A stretch of 64,000 nt of DNA, from the NCBI GenBank assembly GCA_964057225.1, contig OZ059897.1:22134001-22198000 (forward strand), written 5' to 3'. The DNA is from Auanema rhodensis (Eukaryota; Nematoda; Chromadorea; Rhabditida; Rhabditidae). Within the stretch, counting starts at the first letter, position 1. Each line of letters starts with the position of its first letter. Under the pieces are notes generated by a model. The model was not told the origin of the DNA and ran no database searches. It saw nothing but the letters and a program-made list of their open reading frames with translations. This document shows, one piece after another, positions 12,658 to 27,900 of the stretch. Both the position numbers and the translations under genes were made by a program.

Positions 12658-15600
12658 CTTCATGGTAACCATGACTTTGAAATTTACGTGAACTTTAATT
12701 TATGCTAATTAAATGTACACGTGATGTGCACTTGGTATGTAACTCGCTTCACGTGAAAGATAAAGAGATGCGGTTTTCAAAATTAGATTCCCCATGTCCA
12801 TATTAGTCTAAAAACAAATTTTTATTGATATTGGTAAATGGTAACCATGACTTTGAAATTTACGTGAACTTTAATTTATGCTAATTAAATGTACACGTGA
12901 TGTGCACTTGGTATGTAACTCGCTTCACGTGAAAGATGAAGAGATGCGGTTTTCAAAATTAGATTCCTCATGTCCATATTAGTCTAAAAACAAATTTTTA
13001 TTGATATTGGTTCATGGTAACCATGACTTTGAAATTTACGTGAACTTTAATTTATGCTAATTAAATGTACACGTGATGTGCACTTGGTATGTAACTCGGT
13101 TCACGTGAAAGATAAAGAGATGCGGTTTTCAAAATTAGATTCCCCATGTCCATATTAGTCTATAAACAAATTTTTATTGATATTGGTTCATGGTAACCAT
13201 GACTTTGAAATTTACGTGAACTTTAATTTATGCTAATTAAATGTACACGTGATGTGCACTTGGTATGTAACTCGCTTCACGTGAAAGATAAAGAGATGCG
13301 GTTTTCAAAATTAGATTCCCCATGTCCATATTAGTCTAAAAACAAATTTTTATTGATATTGGTAAATGGTAACCATGACTTTGAAATTTACGTGAACTTT
13401 AATTTATGCTAATTAAATGTACACGTGATGTGCACTTGGTATGTAACTCGCTTCACGTGAAAGATGAAGAGATGCGGTTTTCAAAATTAGATTCCTCATG
13501 TCCATATTAGTCTAAAAACAAATTTTAATTGATATTGGTTCATGGTAACCATGACTTTGAAATTTACGTGAACTTTAATTTATGCTAATTAAATGTACAC
13601 GTGATGTGCACTTGGTATGTAACTCGCTTCACGTGAAAGATAAAGAGATGCGGTTTTCAAAATTAGATTCCCCATGTCCATATTAGTCTAAAAACAAATT
13701 TTTATTGATATTGGTACATGGTAACCATGACTTTGAAATTTACGTGAACTTTAATTTATGCTAATTAAATGTACACGTGATGTGCACTTGGTATGTAACT
13801 CGCTTCACGTGAAAGATAAAGAGATGCGGTTTTCAAAATTAGATTCCCCATGTCCATATTAGTCTAAAAACAAATTTTTATTGATATTGGTACATGGTAA
13901 CCATGACTTTGAAATTTACGTGAACTTTAATTTATGCTAATTAAATGTACACGTGATGTGCACTTGGTATGTAACTCGGTTCACGTGAAAGATAAAGAGA
14001 TGCGGTTTTCAAAATTAGATTCCCCATGTCCATATTAGTCTATAAACAAATTTTTATTGATATTGGTTCATGGTAACCATGACTTTGAAATTTACGTGAA
14101 CTTTAATTTATGCTAATTAAATGTACACGTGATGTGCACTTGGTATGTAACTCGCTTCACGTGAAAGATAAAGAGATGCGGTTTTCAAAATTAGATTCCC
14201 CATGTCCATATTAGTCTAAAAACAAATTTTTATTGATATTGGTAAATGGTAACCATGACTTTGAAATTTACGTGAACTTTAATTTATGCTAATTAAATGT
14301 ACACGTGATGTGCACTTGGTATGTAACTCGCTTCACGTGAAAGATGAAGAGATGCGGTTTTCAAAATTAGATTCCTCATGTCCATATTAGTCTAAAAACA
14401 AATTTTTATTGATATTGGTTCATGGTAACCATGACTTTGAAATTTACGTGAACTTTAATTTATGCTAATTAAATGTACACGTGATGTGCACTTGGTATGT
14501 AACTCGCTTCACGTGAAAGATAAAGAGATGCGGTTTTCAAAATTAGATTCCCCATGTCCATATTAGTCTAAAAACAAATTTTTATTGATATTGGTACATG
14601 GTAACCATGACTTTGAAATTTACGTGAACTTTAATTTATGCTAATTAAATGTACACGTGATGTGCACTTGGTATGTAACTCGCTTCACGTGAAAGATAAA
14701 GAGATGCGGTTTTCAAAATTAGATTCCCCATGTCCATATTAGTCTAAAAACAAATTTTTATTGATATTGGTACATGGTAACCATGACTTTGAAATTTACG
14801 TGAACTTTAATTTATGCTAATTAAATGTACACGTGATGTGCACTTGGTATGTAACTCGCTTCACGTGAAAGATAAAGAGATGCGGTTTTCAAAATTAGAT
14901 TCCCCATGTCCATATTAGTCTAAAAACAAATTTTTATTGATATTGGTTCATGGTAACCATGACTTTGAAATTTACGTGAACTTTAATTTATGCTAATTAA
15001 ATGTACACGTGATGTGCACTTGGTATGTAACTCGCTTCACGTGAAAGATAAAGAGATGCGGTTTTCAAAATTAGATTCCCCATGTCCATATTAGTCTAAA
15101 AACAAATTTTTATTGAAATTGGTGCATGGTAACCATGACTTTGAAATTTACGTGAACTTTAATTTATGCTAATTAAATGTACACGTGATGTGCACTTGGT
15201 ATGTAACTCGCTTCACGTGAAAGATAAAGAGATGCGGTTTTCAAAATTAGATTCCCCATGTCCATATTAGTCTAAAAACAAATTTTTATTGATATTGGTA
15301 CATGGTAACCATGACTTTGAAATTTACGTGAACTTTAATTTATGCTAATTAAATGTACACGTGATGTGCACTTGGTATGTAACTCGCTTCACGTGAAAGA
15401 TAAAGAGATGCGGTTTTCAAAATTAGATTCCCCATGTCCATATTAGTCTAAAAACAAATTTTTATTGATATTGGTTCATGGTAACCATGACTTTGAAATT
15501 TACGTGAACTTTAATTTATGCTAATTAAATGTACACGTGATGTGCACTTGGTATGTAACTCGCTTCACGTGAAAGATAAAGAGATGCGGTTTTCAAAATT

Positions 15601-18600
15601 AGATTCCCCATGTCCATATTAGTCTAAAAACAAATTTTTATTGAAATTGGTGCATGGTAACCATGACTTTGAAATTTACGTGAACTTTAATTTATGCTAA
15701 TTAAATGTACACGTGATGTGCACTTGGTATGTAACTCGCTTCACGTGAAAGATAAAGAGATGCGGTTTTCAAAATTAGATTCCCCATGTCCATATTAGTC
15801 TAAAAACAAATTTTTATTGATATTGGTTCATGGTAACCATGACTTTGAAATTTACGTGAACTTTAATTTATGCTAATTAAATGTACACGTGATGTGCACT
15901 TGGTATGTAACTCGCTTCACGTGAAAGATAAAGAGATGCGGTTTTCAAAATTAGATTCCCCATGTCCATATTAGTCTAAAAACAAATTTTTATTGATATT
16001 GGTAAATGGTAACCATGACTTTGAAATTTACGTGAACTTTAATTTATGCTAATTAAATGTACACGTGATGTGCACTTGGTATGTAACTCGCTTCACGTGA
16101 AAGATGAAGAGATGCGGTTTTCAAAATTAGATTCCTCATGTCCATATTAGTCTAAAAACAAATTTTAATTGATATTGGTTCATGGTAACCATGACTTTGA
16201 AATTTACGTGAACTTTAATTTATGCTAATTAAATGTACACGTGATGTGCACTTGGTATGTAACTCGCTTCACGTGAAAGATAAAGAGATGCGGTTTTCAA
16301 AATTAGATTCCCCATGTCCATATTAGTCTAAAAACAAATTTTTATTGATATTGGTACATGGTAACCATGACTTTGAAATTTACGTGAACTTTAATTTATG
16401 CTAATTAAATGTACACGTGATGTGCACTTGGTATGTAACTCGCTTCACGTGAAAGATAAAGAGATGCGGTTTTCAAAATTAGATTCCCCATGTCCATATT
16501 AGTCTAAAAACAAATTTTTATTGATATTGCTTCATGGTAACCATGACTTTGAAATTTACGTGAACTTTAATTTATGCTAATTAAATGTACACGTGATGTG
16601 CACTTGGTATGTAACTCGCTTCACGTGAAAGATAAAGAGATGCGGTTTTCAAAATTAGATTCCCCATGTCCATATTAGTCTAAAAACAAATTTTTATTGA
16701 TATTGGTAAATGGTAACCATGACTTTGAAATTTACGTGAACTTTAATTTATGCTAATTAAATGTACACGTGATGTGCACTTGGTATGTAACTCGCTTCAC
16801 GTGAAAGATGAAGAGATGCGGTTTTCAAAATTAGATTCCTCATGTCCATATTAGTCTAAAAACAAATTTTTATTGATATTGGTTCATGGTAACCATGACT
16901 TTGAAATTTACGTGAACTTTAATTTATGCTAATTAAATGTACACGTGATGTGCACTTGGTATGTAACTCGGTTCACGTGAAAGATAAAGAGATGCGGTTT
17001 TCAAAATTAGATTCCCCATGTCCATATTAGTCTATAAACAAATTTTTATTGATATTGGTTCATGGTAACCATGACTTTGAAATTTACGTGAACTTTAATT
17101 TATGCTAATTAAATGTACACGTGATGTGCACTTGGTATGTAACTCGCTTCACGTGAAAGATAAAGAGATGCGGTTTTCAAAATTAGATTCCCCATGTCCA
17201 TATTAGTCTAAAAACAAATTTTTATTGATATTGGTAAATGGTAACCATGACTTTGAAATTTACGTGAACTTTAATTTATGCTAATTAAATGTACACGTGA
17301 TGTGCACTTGGTATGTAACTCGCTTCACGTGAAAGATGAAGAGATGCGGTTTTCAAAATTAGATTCCTCATGTCCATATTAGTCTAAAAACAAATTTTAA
17401 TTGATATTGGTTCATGGTAACCATGACTTTGAAATTTACGTGAACTTTAATTTATGCTAATTAAATGTACACGTGATGTGCACTTGGTATGTAACTCGCT
17501 TCACGTGAAAGATAAAGAGATGCGGTTTTCAAAATTAGATTCCCCATGTCCATATTAGTCTAAAAACAAATTTTTATTGATATTGGTACATGGTAACCAT
17601 GACTTTGAAATTTACGTGAACTTTAATTTATGCTAATTAAATGTACACGTGATGTGCACTTGGTATGTAACTCGCTTCACGTGAAAGATAAAGAGATGCG
17701 GTTTTCAAAATTAGATTCCCCATGTCCATATTAGTCTAAAAACAAATTTTTATTGATATTGGTACATGGTAACCATGACTTTGAAATTTACGTGAACTTT
17801 AATTTATGCTAATTAAATGTACACGTGATGTGCACTTGGTATGTAACTCGGTTCACGTGAAAGATAAAGAGATGCGGTTTTCAAAATTAGATTCCCCATG
17901 TCCATATTAGTCTATAAACAAATTTTTATTGATATTGGTTCATGGTAACCATGACTTTGAAATTTACGTGAACTTTAATTTATGCTAATTAAATGTACAC
18001 GTGATGTGCACTTGGTATGTAACTCGCTTCACGTGAAAGATAAAGAGATGCGGTTTTCAAAATTAGATTCCCCATGTCCATATTAGTCTAAAAACAAATT
18101 TTTATTGATATTGGTAAATGGTAACCATGACTTTGAAATTTACGTGAACTTTAATTTATGCTAATTAAATGTACACGTGATGTGCACTTGGTATGTAACT
18201 CGCTTCACGTGAAAGATGAAGAGATGCGGTTTTCAAAATTAGATTCCTCATGTCCATATTAGTCTAAAAACAAATTTTTATTGATATTGGTTCATGGTAA
18301 CCATGACTTTGAAATTTACGTGAACTTTAATTTATGCTAATTAAATGTACACGTGATGTGCACTTGGTATGTAACTCGCTTCACGTGAAAGATAAAGAGA
18401 TGCGGTTTTCAAAATTAGATTCCCCATGTCCATATTAGTCTAAAAACAAATTTTTATTGATATTGGTACATGGTAACCATGACTTTGAAATTTACGTGAA
18501 CTTTAATTTATGCTAATTAAATGTACACGTGATGTGCACTTGGTATGTAACTCGCTTCACGTGAAAGATAAAGAGATGCGGTTTTCAAAATTAGATTCCC

Positions 18601-18641
18601 CATGTCCATATTAGTCTAAAAACAAATTTTTATTGATATTG
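12658..18641. repeat. Higher-order repeat: blocks duplicated at 22-monomer offset (3,872 bp)
   Basis: Monomers with ggtaa at the variable site plus an attcctcatg change occur at about 12834, 13362 and 14242, and again at 16706, 17234 and 18114, each 3,872 bp (22 monomers) later. The gctt monomer at 12658 pairs with 16530, aactcggttc at 13098 and 13978 pairs with 16970 and 17850, and tctataaac at 13160 and 14040 pairs with 17032 and 17912. Matching stops near 14770/18642, where ggtac faces ggttc. About 12 monomers are thus duplicated with about 10 different monomers between them. A further ggtaa/aattttaatt monomer near 16002-16167 lies 15 monomers from its match near 13362-13527, showing a second exchange in the same interval. 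Confidence 0.85.
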
Positions 18642-18899
18642 GTTCATGGTAACCATGACTTTGAAATTTACGTGAACTTTAATTTATGCTAATTAAATGT
18701 ACACGTGATGTGCACTTGGTATGTAACTCGCTTCACGTGAAAGATAAAGAGATGCGGTTTTCAAAATTAGATTCCCCATGTCCATATTAGTCTAAAAACA
18801 AATTTTTATTGATATTGGTTCATGGTAACCATGACTTTGAAATTTACGTGAACTTTAATTTATGCTAATTAAATGTACACGTGATGTGCACTTGGTATG

Positions 18900-21800
18900 T
18901 AACTCGCTTCACGTGAAAGATAAAGAGATGCGGTTTTCAAAATTAGATTCCCCATGTCCATATTAGTCTAAAAACAAATTTTTATTGATATTGGTTCATG
19001 GTAACCATGACTTTGAAATTTACGTGAACTTTAATTAATGCTAATTAAATGTACACGTGATGTGCACTTGGTATGTAACTCGCTTCACGTGAAAGATAAA
19101 GAGATGCGGTTTTCAAAATTAGATTCCCCATGTCCATATTAGTCTAAAAACAAATTTTTATTGATATTGCTTCATGGTAACCATGACTTTGAAATTTACG
19201 TGAACTTTAATTTATGCTAATTAAATGTACACGTGATGTGCACTTGGTATGTAACTCGCTTCACGTGAAAGATAAAGAGATGCGGTTTTCAAAATTAGAT
19301 TCCCCATGTCCATATTAGTCTCAACACAAATTTTTATTGATATTGCTTCATGGTAACCATGACTTTGAAATTTACGTGAACTTTAATTTATGCTAATTAA
19401 ATGTACACGTGATGTGCACTTGGTATGTAACTCGCTTCACGTGAAAGATAAAGAGATGCGGTTTGCAAAATTAGATTCCCCATGTCCATATTAGTCTAAA
19501 AACAAATTTTTATTGATATTGCTTCATGGTAACCATGACTTTGAAATTTACGTGAACTTTAATTTATGCTAATTAAATGTACACGTGATGTGGACTTGGT
19601 ATGTAACTCGCTTCACGTGAAAGATAAAGAGATGCGGTTTTCAAAATTAGATTCCCCATGTCCATATTAGTCTAAAAACAAATTTTTATTGATATTGCTT
19701 CATGGTAACCATGACTTTGAAATTTACGTGAACTTTAATTTATGCTAATTAAAAGTACACGTGATGTGCACTTGGTATGTAACTCGCTCCACGTGAAAGA
19801 TAAAGAGATGCGGTTTTCAAAATTAGATTCCCCATGTCCATATTAGTCTAAAAACAAATTTTTATTGATATTTATGCATGGTAACCATGACTTTGAAATT
19901 TACGTGAACTTTAATTTATGCTAATTAAATGTACACGTGATGTGCACTTGGTATGTAACTCGCTTCACGTGGAAGATGAAGAGATGCGGTTTTCAAAATT
20001 AGATTCCCCATTTCCATATTAGTCTAAAAACAAATTTTCATTGATATTGGTTCATGGTAACCATGACTTTGAAATTTACGTGAACTTTAATTTATGCTAA
20101 TTAAATGTACACGTGATGTGCACTTGGTATGTAACTCGCTTCACGTGAAAGATAAAGAGATGCGGTTTTCAAAATTAGATTCCCCATGTCCATATTAGTC
20201 TAAAAACAAATTTTTATTGATATTGGTTCATGGTAACCATGACTTTGAAATTTACGTGAACTTTAATTTATGCTAATTAAATGTACACGTGATGTGCACT
20301 TGGTATGTAACTCGCTTCACGTGAAAGATAAAGAGATGCGGTTTTCAAAATTAGATTCCCCATGTCCATATTAGTCTAAAAACAAATTTTTATTGATATT
20401 GGTTCATGGTAACCATGACTTTGAAATTTACGTGAACTTTAATTAATGCTAATTAAATGTACACGTGATGTGCACTTGGTATGTAACTCGCTTCACGTGA
20501 AAGATAAAGAGATGCGGTTTTCAAAATTAGATTCCCCATGTCCATATTAGTCTAAAAACAAATTTTTATTGATATTGCTTCATGGTAACCATGACTTTGA
20601 AATTTACGTGAACTTTAATTTATGCTAATTAAATGTACACGTGATGTGCACTTGGTATGTAACTCGCTTCACGTGAAAGATAAAGAGATGCGGTTTTCAA
20701 AATTAGATTCCCCATGTCCATATTAGTCTCAACACAAATTTTTATTGATATTGCTTCATGGTAACCATGACTTTGAAATTTACGTGAACTTTAATTTATG
20801 CTAATTAAATGTACACGTGATGTGCACTTGGTATGTAACTCGCTTCACGTGAAAGATAAAGAGATGCGGTTTGCAAAATTAGATTCCCCATGTCCATATT
20901 AGTCTAAAAACAAATTTTTATTGATATTGCTTCATGGTAACCATGACTTTGAAATTTACGTGAACTTTAATTTATGCTAATTAAATGTACACGTGATGTG
21001 GACTTGGTATGTAACTCGCTTCACGTGAAAGATAAAGAGATGCGGTTTTCAAAATTAGATTCCCCATGTCCATATTAGTCTAAAAACAAATTTTTATTGA
21101 TATTGCTTCATGGTAACCATGACTTTGAAATTTACGTGAACTTTAATTTATGCTAATTAAAAGTACACGTGATGTGCACTTGGTATGTAACTCGCTCCAC
21201 GTGAAAGATAAAGAGATGCGGTTTTCAAAATTAGATTCCCCATGTCCATATTAGTCTAAAAACAAATTTTTATTGATATTTATGCATGGTAACCATGACT
21301 TTGAAATTTACGTGAACTTTAATTTATGCTAATTAAATGTACACGTGATGTGCACTTGGTATGTAACTCGCTTCACGTGGAAGATGAAGAGATGCGGTTT
21401 TCAAAATTAGATTCCCCATTTCCATATTAGTCTAAAAACAAATTTTCATTGATATTGGTTCATGGTAACCATGACTTTGAAATTTACGTGAACTTTAATT
21501 TATGCTAATTAAATGTACACGTGATGTGCACTTGGTATGTAACTCGCTTCACGTGAAAGATAAAGAGATGCGGTTTTCAAAATTAAATTCCCCATGTCCA
21601 TATTAGTCTAAAAACAAATTTTTATTGATATTGGTGCATGGTAACCATGACTTTGAAATTTACGTGAACTTTAATTTATGCTAATTAAATGTACACGTGA
21701 TGTGCACTTGGTATGTAACTCGCTTCACGTGAAAGATAAAGAGATGCGGTTTTTAAAATTAGATTCCCCATGTCCATATTAGTCTAAAAACAAATTTTTA

Positions 21801-24800
21801 TTGATATTGGTTCATGGTAACCATGACTTTGAAATTTACGTGAACTTTAATTTATGCTAATTAAATGTACACGTGATGTGCACTTGGTATGTTACTCGCT
21901 TCACGTGAAAGATAAAAAGATGCGGTTTTCAAAATTAGATTCCCCATGTCCATATTAGTCTAAAAACAAATTTTTATTGATATTGGTTCATGGTAACCAT
22001 GACTTTGAAATTTACGTGAACTTTAATTTATGCTAATTAAATGTACACGTGATGTGCACTTGGTATGTAACTCGCTTCACGTGAAAGATAAAGAGATGCG
22101 ATTTTCAAAATTAGATTCCCCATGTCCATATTAGTCTAAAAACAAATTTTTATTGATATTGGTTCATGGTAACCATGACTTTGAATTTTACGTGAACTTT
22201 AATTTATGCTAATTAAATGTACACGTGATGTGCAGTTGGTATGTAACTCGCTTCACGTGAAAGATAAAGAGATGCGGTTTTCAAAATTAGATTCCTCATG
22301 TCCATATTAGTCTAAAAACAAATTTTTATTGATATTGGTTCATGGTAACCATGACTTTGAAATTTACGTGAACTTTAATTTATGCTAATTAAATGTACAC
22401 GTGATGTGCACTTGGTATGTAACTCGCTTCACGTGAAAGATAAAGAGATGCGGTTTTCAAAATTAGATTCCCCATGTCCATATTAGTCTAAAAACAAATT
22501 TTTATTGATATTGGTACATGGTAACCATGACTTTGAAATTTACGTGAACTTTAATTTATGCTAATTAAATGTACACGTGATGTGCACTTGGTATGTAACT
22601 CGCTTCACGTGAAAGATAAAGAGATGCGGTTTTCAAAATTAGATTCCCCATGTCCATATTAGTCTAAAAACAAATTTTTATTGATATTGGTTCATGGTAA
22701 CCATGACTTTGAAATTTACGTGAACTTTAATTTATGCTAATTAAATGTACACGTGATGTGCACTTGGTATGTAACTCGCTTCACGTGAAAGATAAAGAGA
22801 TGCGGTTTTCAAAATTAGATTCCCCATGTCCATATTAGTCTAAAAACAAATTTTTATTGATATTGGTTCATGGTAACCATGACTTTGAAATTTACGTGAA
22901 CTTTAATTTATGCTAATTAAATGTACACGTGATGTGCACTTGGTATGTAACTCGCTTCACGTGAAAGATAAAGAGATGCGGTTTTCAAAATTAGATTCCC
23001 CATGTCCATATTAGTCTAAAAACAAATTTTTATTGATATTGGTTCATGGTAACCATGACTTTGAAATTTACGTGAACTTTAATTAATGCTAATTAAATGT
23101 ACACGTGATGTGCACTTGGTATGTAACTCGCTTCACGTGAAAGATAAAGAGATGCGGTTTTCAAAATTAGATTCCCCATGTCCATATTAGTCTAAAAACA
23201 AATTTTTATTGATATTGCTTCATGGTAACCATGACTTTGAAATTTACGTGAACTTTAATTTATGCTAATTAAATGTACACGTGATGTGCACTTGGTATGT
23301 AACTCGCTTCACGTGAAAGATAAAGAGATGCGGTTTTCAAAATTAGATTCCCCATGTCCATATTAGTCTCAACACAAATTTTTATTGATATTGCTTCATG
23401 GTAACCATGACTTTGAAATTTACGTGAACTTTAATTTATGCTAATTAAATGTACACGTGATGTGCACTTGGTATGTAACTCGCTTCACGTGAAAGATAAA
23501 GAGATGCGGTTTGCAAAATTAGATTCCCCATGTCCATATTAGTCTAAAAACAAATTTTTATTGATATTGCTTCATGGTAACCATGACTTTGAAATTTACG
23601 TGAACTTTAATTTATGCTAATTAAATGTACACGTGATGTGGACTTGGTATGTAACTCGCTTCACGTGAAAGATAAAGAGATGCGGTTTTCAAAATTAGAT
23701 TCCCCATGTCCATATTAGTCTAAAAACAAATTTTTATTGATATTGCTTCATGGTAACCATGACTTTGAAATTTACGTGAACTTTAATTTATGCTAATTAA
23801 AAGTACACGTGATGTGCACTTGGTATGTAACTCGCTCCACGTGAAAGATAAAGAGATGCGGTTTTCAAAATTAGATTCCCCATGTCCATATTAGTCTAAA
23901 AACAAATTTTTATTGATATTTATGCATGGTAACCATGACTTTGAAATTTACGTGAACTTTAATTTATGCTAATTAAATGTACACGTGATGTGCACTTGGT
24001 ATGTAACTCGCTTCACGTGGAAGATGAAGAGATGCGGTTTTCAAAATTAGATTCCCCATTTCCATATTAGTCTAAAAACAAATTTTCATTGATATTGGTT
24101 CATGGTAACCATGACTTTGAAATTTACGTGAACTTTAATTTATGCTAATTAAATGTACACGTGATGTGCACTTGGTATGTAACTCGCTTCACGTGAAAGA
24201 TAAAGAGATGCGGTTTTCAAAATTAAATTCCCCATGTCCATATTAGTCTAAAAACAAATTTTTATTGATATTGGTGCATGGTAACCATGACTTTGAAATT
24301 TACGAGAACTTTAATTTATGCTAATTAAATGTACACGTGATGTGCACTTGGTATGTAACTCGCTTCACGTGAAAGATAAAGAGATGCGGTTTTTAAAATT
24401 AGATTCCCCATGTCCATATTAGTCTAAAAACAAATTTTTATTGATATTGGTTCATGGTAACCATGACTTTGAAATTTACGTGAACTTTAATTTATGCTAA
24501 TTAAATGTACACGTGATGTGCACTTGGTATGTTACTCGCTTCACGTGAAAGATAAAAAGATGCGGTTTTCAAAATTAGATTCCCCATGTCCATATTAGTC
24601 TAAAAACAAATTTTTATTGATATTGGTTCATGGTAACCATGACTTTGAAATTTACGTGAACTTTAATTTATGCTAATTAAATGTACACGTGATGTGCACT
24701 TGGTATGTAACTCGCTTCACGTGAAAGATAAAGAGATGCGATTTTCAAAATTAGATTCCCCATGTCCATATTAGTCTAAAAACAAATTTTTATTGATATT

Positions 24801-24950
24801 GGTTCATGGTAACCATGACTTTGAATTTTACGTGAACTTTAATTTATGCTAATTAAATGTACACGTGATGTGCAGTTGGTATGTAACTCGCTTCACGTGA
24901 AAGATAAAGAGATGCGGATTCCAAAATTAGATTCCTCATGTCCATATTAG
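18900..24950. repeat. Higher-order repeat: nested 8- and 15-monomer duplications
   Basis: A distinctive run of monomers (aattaatgc, tctcaacac, gtttgcaaaa, gtggacttgg, aaaagtacac with ctccacgtg, tatgc type, cacgtggaagatgaag with ccatttcc, attttcattg) appears first at about 19.0-20.04 kb, again 1,408 bp (8 monomers) later, and again a further 2,640 bp (15 monomers) later. Examples are aacac at 19323, 20731 and 23371, and aattaatgc at 19035, 20443 and 23083. The 15-monomer offset also covers variants absent from the first copy: aattaaattc at 21581/24221, gttactcg at 21891/24531 and tgcagttgg at 22232/24872. The run was therefore copied at least twice, with new variants joining between copies. 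Ends are approximate. Confidence 0.87.
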
Positions 24951-27900
24951 TCTAAAAACAAATTTTTATTGATATTGGTTCATGGTAACCATGACTTTGA
25001 AATTTACGTGAACTTTAATTAATGCTAATTAAATGTACACGTGATGTGCACTTGGTATGTAACTCGCTTCACGTGAAAGATAAAGAGATGCGGTTTTCAA
25101 AATTAGATTCCCCATGTCCATATTAGTCTAAAAACAAATTTTTATTGATATTGCTTCATGGTAACCATGACTTTGAAATTTACGTGAACTTTAATTTATG
25201 CTAATTAAATGTACACGTGATGTGCACTTGGTATGTAACTCGCTTCACGTGAAAGATAAAGAGATGCGGTTTTCAAAATTAGATTCCCCATGTCCATATT
25301 AGTCTAAAAACAAATTTTTATTGATATTGGTTCATGGTAACCATGACTTTGAAATTTACGTGAACTTTAATTAATGCTAATTAAATGTACGCGTGATGTG
25401 CACTTGGTATGTAACTCGCTTCACGTGAAAGATAAAGAGATGCGGTTTTCAAAATTAGATTCCCCATGTCCATATTAGTCTAAAAACAAATTTTTATTGA
25501 TATTGCTTCATGGTAACCATGACTTTGAAATTTACGTGAACTTTAATTAATGCTAATTAAATGTACACGTGATGTGCACTTGGTATGTAACTCGCTTCAC
25601 GTGAAAGATAAAGAGATGCGGTTTTCAAAATTAGATTCCCCATGTCCATATTAGTCTAAGAACAAATTTTTATTGATATTGGTTCATGGTAACCATGACT
25701 TTGAAATTTACGTGAACTTTAATTTATGCTAATTAAATGTACACGTGATGTGCACTTGGTATGTAACTCGCTTCACGTGAAAGATAAAGAGATGCGGTTT
25801 TCAAAATTAGATTCCCCATGTCCATATTAGTCTAAAAACAAATTTTTATTGATATTGGTTCATGGTAACCATGACTTTGAATTTTACATGAACTTTAATT
25901 TATGCTAATTAAATGTACACGTGATGTGCACTTGGTATGTAACTCGCTTCACGTGAAAGATAAAGAAATGCGGTTTTCAAAATTAGATTCCCCATGTCCA
26001 TATTAGTCTAAAAACAAATTTTTATTGATATTGGTGCATGGTAACCATGACTTTGAAATTTACGTGAACTTTAATTTATGCTAATTAAATGTACGCGTGA
26101 TGTGCACTTGGTATGTAACTCGCTTCACGTGAAAGATAAAGAGATGCGGTTTTCAAAATTAGATTCCCCATGTCCATATTAGTCTAAAAACAAATTTTTT
26201 TTGATATTGGTTCATGGTAACCATGACTTTGAAATTTACGTGAACTTTAATTTATGCTAATTAAATGTACACGTGATGTGCACTTGGTATGTAACTCGCT
26301 TCACGTGAAAGATAAAGAGATGCGGTTTTCAAAATTAGATTCCCCATGTCCATATTAGTCTAAAAACAAATTTTTATTGATATTGGTGCATGGTAACCAT
26401 GACTTTGAAATTTACGTGAACTTTAATTTATGCTAATTAAATGTACGCGTGATGTGCACTTGGTATGTAACTCGCTTCACGTGAAAGATAAAGAGATGCG
26501 GTTTTCAAAATTAGATTCCCCATGTCCATATTAGTCTAAAAACAAATTTTTTTTGATATTGGTGCATGGTAACCATGACTTTGAAATTTACGTGAACTTT
26601 AATTTATGCTAATTAAATGTACACGTGATGTGCACTTGGTATGTAACTCGCTTCACGTGAAAGATAAAGAGATGCGGTTTTCAAAATTAGATTCCCCATG
26701 TCCATATTAGTCTAAAAACAAATTTTTATTGATATTGGTGCATGGTAACCATGACTTTGAAATTTACGTGAACTTTAATTTATGCTAATTAAATGTACAC
26801 GTGATGTGCACTTGGTATGTAACTCGCTTCACGTGAAAGATAAAGAGATGCGGTTTTCAAAATTAGATTCCCCATGTCCATATTAGTCTAAAAACAAATT
26901 TTTATTGATATTGGTTCATGGTAACCATGACTTTGAAATTTACGTGAACTTTAATTTATGCTAATTAAATGTACACGTGATGTGCACTTGGTATGTAACT
27001 CGCTTCACGTGAAAGATAAAGAGATGCGGTTTTCAAAATTAGATTCCCCATGTCCATATTAGTCTAAAAACAAATTTTTATTGATATTGGTTCATGGTAA
27101 CCATGACTTTGAAATTTACGTGAACTTTAATTAATGCTAATTAAATGTACACGTGATGTGCACTTGGTATGTAACTCGCTTCACGTGAAAGATAAAGAGA
27201 TGCGGTTTTCAAAATTAGATTCCCCATGTCCATATTAGTCTAAAAACAAATTTTTATTGATATTGCTTCATGGTAACCATGACTTTGAAATTTACGTGAA
27301 CTTTAATTTATGCTAATTAAATGTACACGTGATGTGCACTTGGTATGTAACTCGCTTCACGTGAAAGATAAAGAGATGCGGTTTTCAAAATTAGATTCCC
27401 CATGTCCATATTAGTCTCAACACAAATTTTTATTGATATTGCTTCATGGTAACCATGACTTTGAAATTTACGTGAACTTTAATTTATGCTAATTAAATGT
27501 ACACGTGATGTGCACTTGGTATGTAACTCGCTTCACGTGAAAGATAAAGAGATGCGGTTTGCAAAATTAGATTCCCCATGTCCATATTAGTCTAAAAACA
27601 AATTTTTATTGATATTGCTTCATGGTAACCATGACTTTGAAATTTACGTGAACTTTAATTTATGCTAATTAAATGTACACGTGATGTGGACTTGGTATGT
27701 AACTCGCTTCACGTGAAAGATAAAGAGATGCGGTTTTCAAAATTAGATTCCCCATGTCCATATTAGTCTAAAAACAAATTTTTATTGATATTGCTTCATG
27801 GTAACCATGACTTTGAAATTTACGTGAACTTTAATTTATGCTAATTAAAAGTACACGTGATGTGCACTTGGTATGTAACTCGCTCCACGTGAAAGATAAA

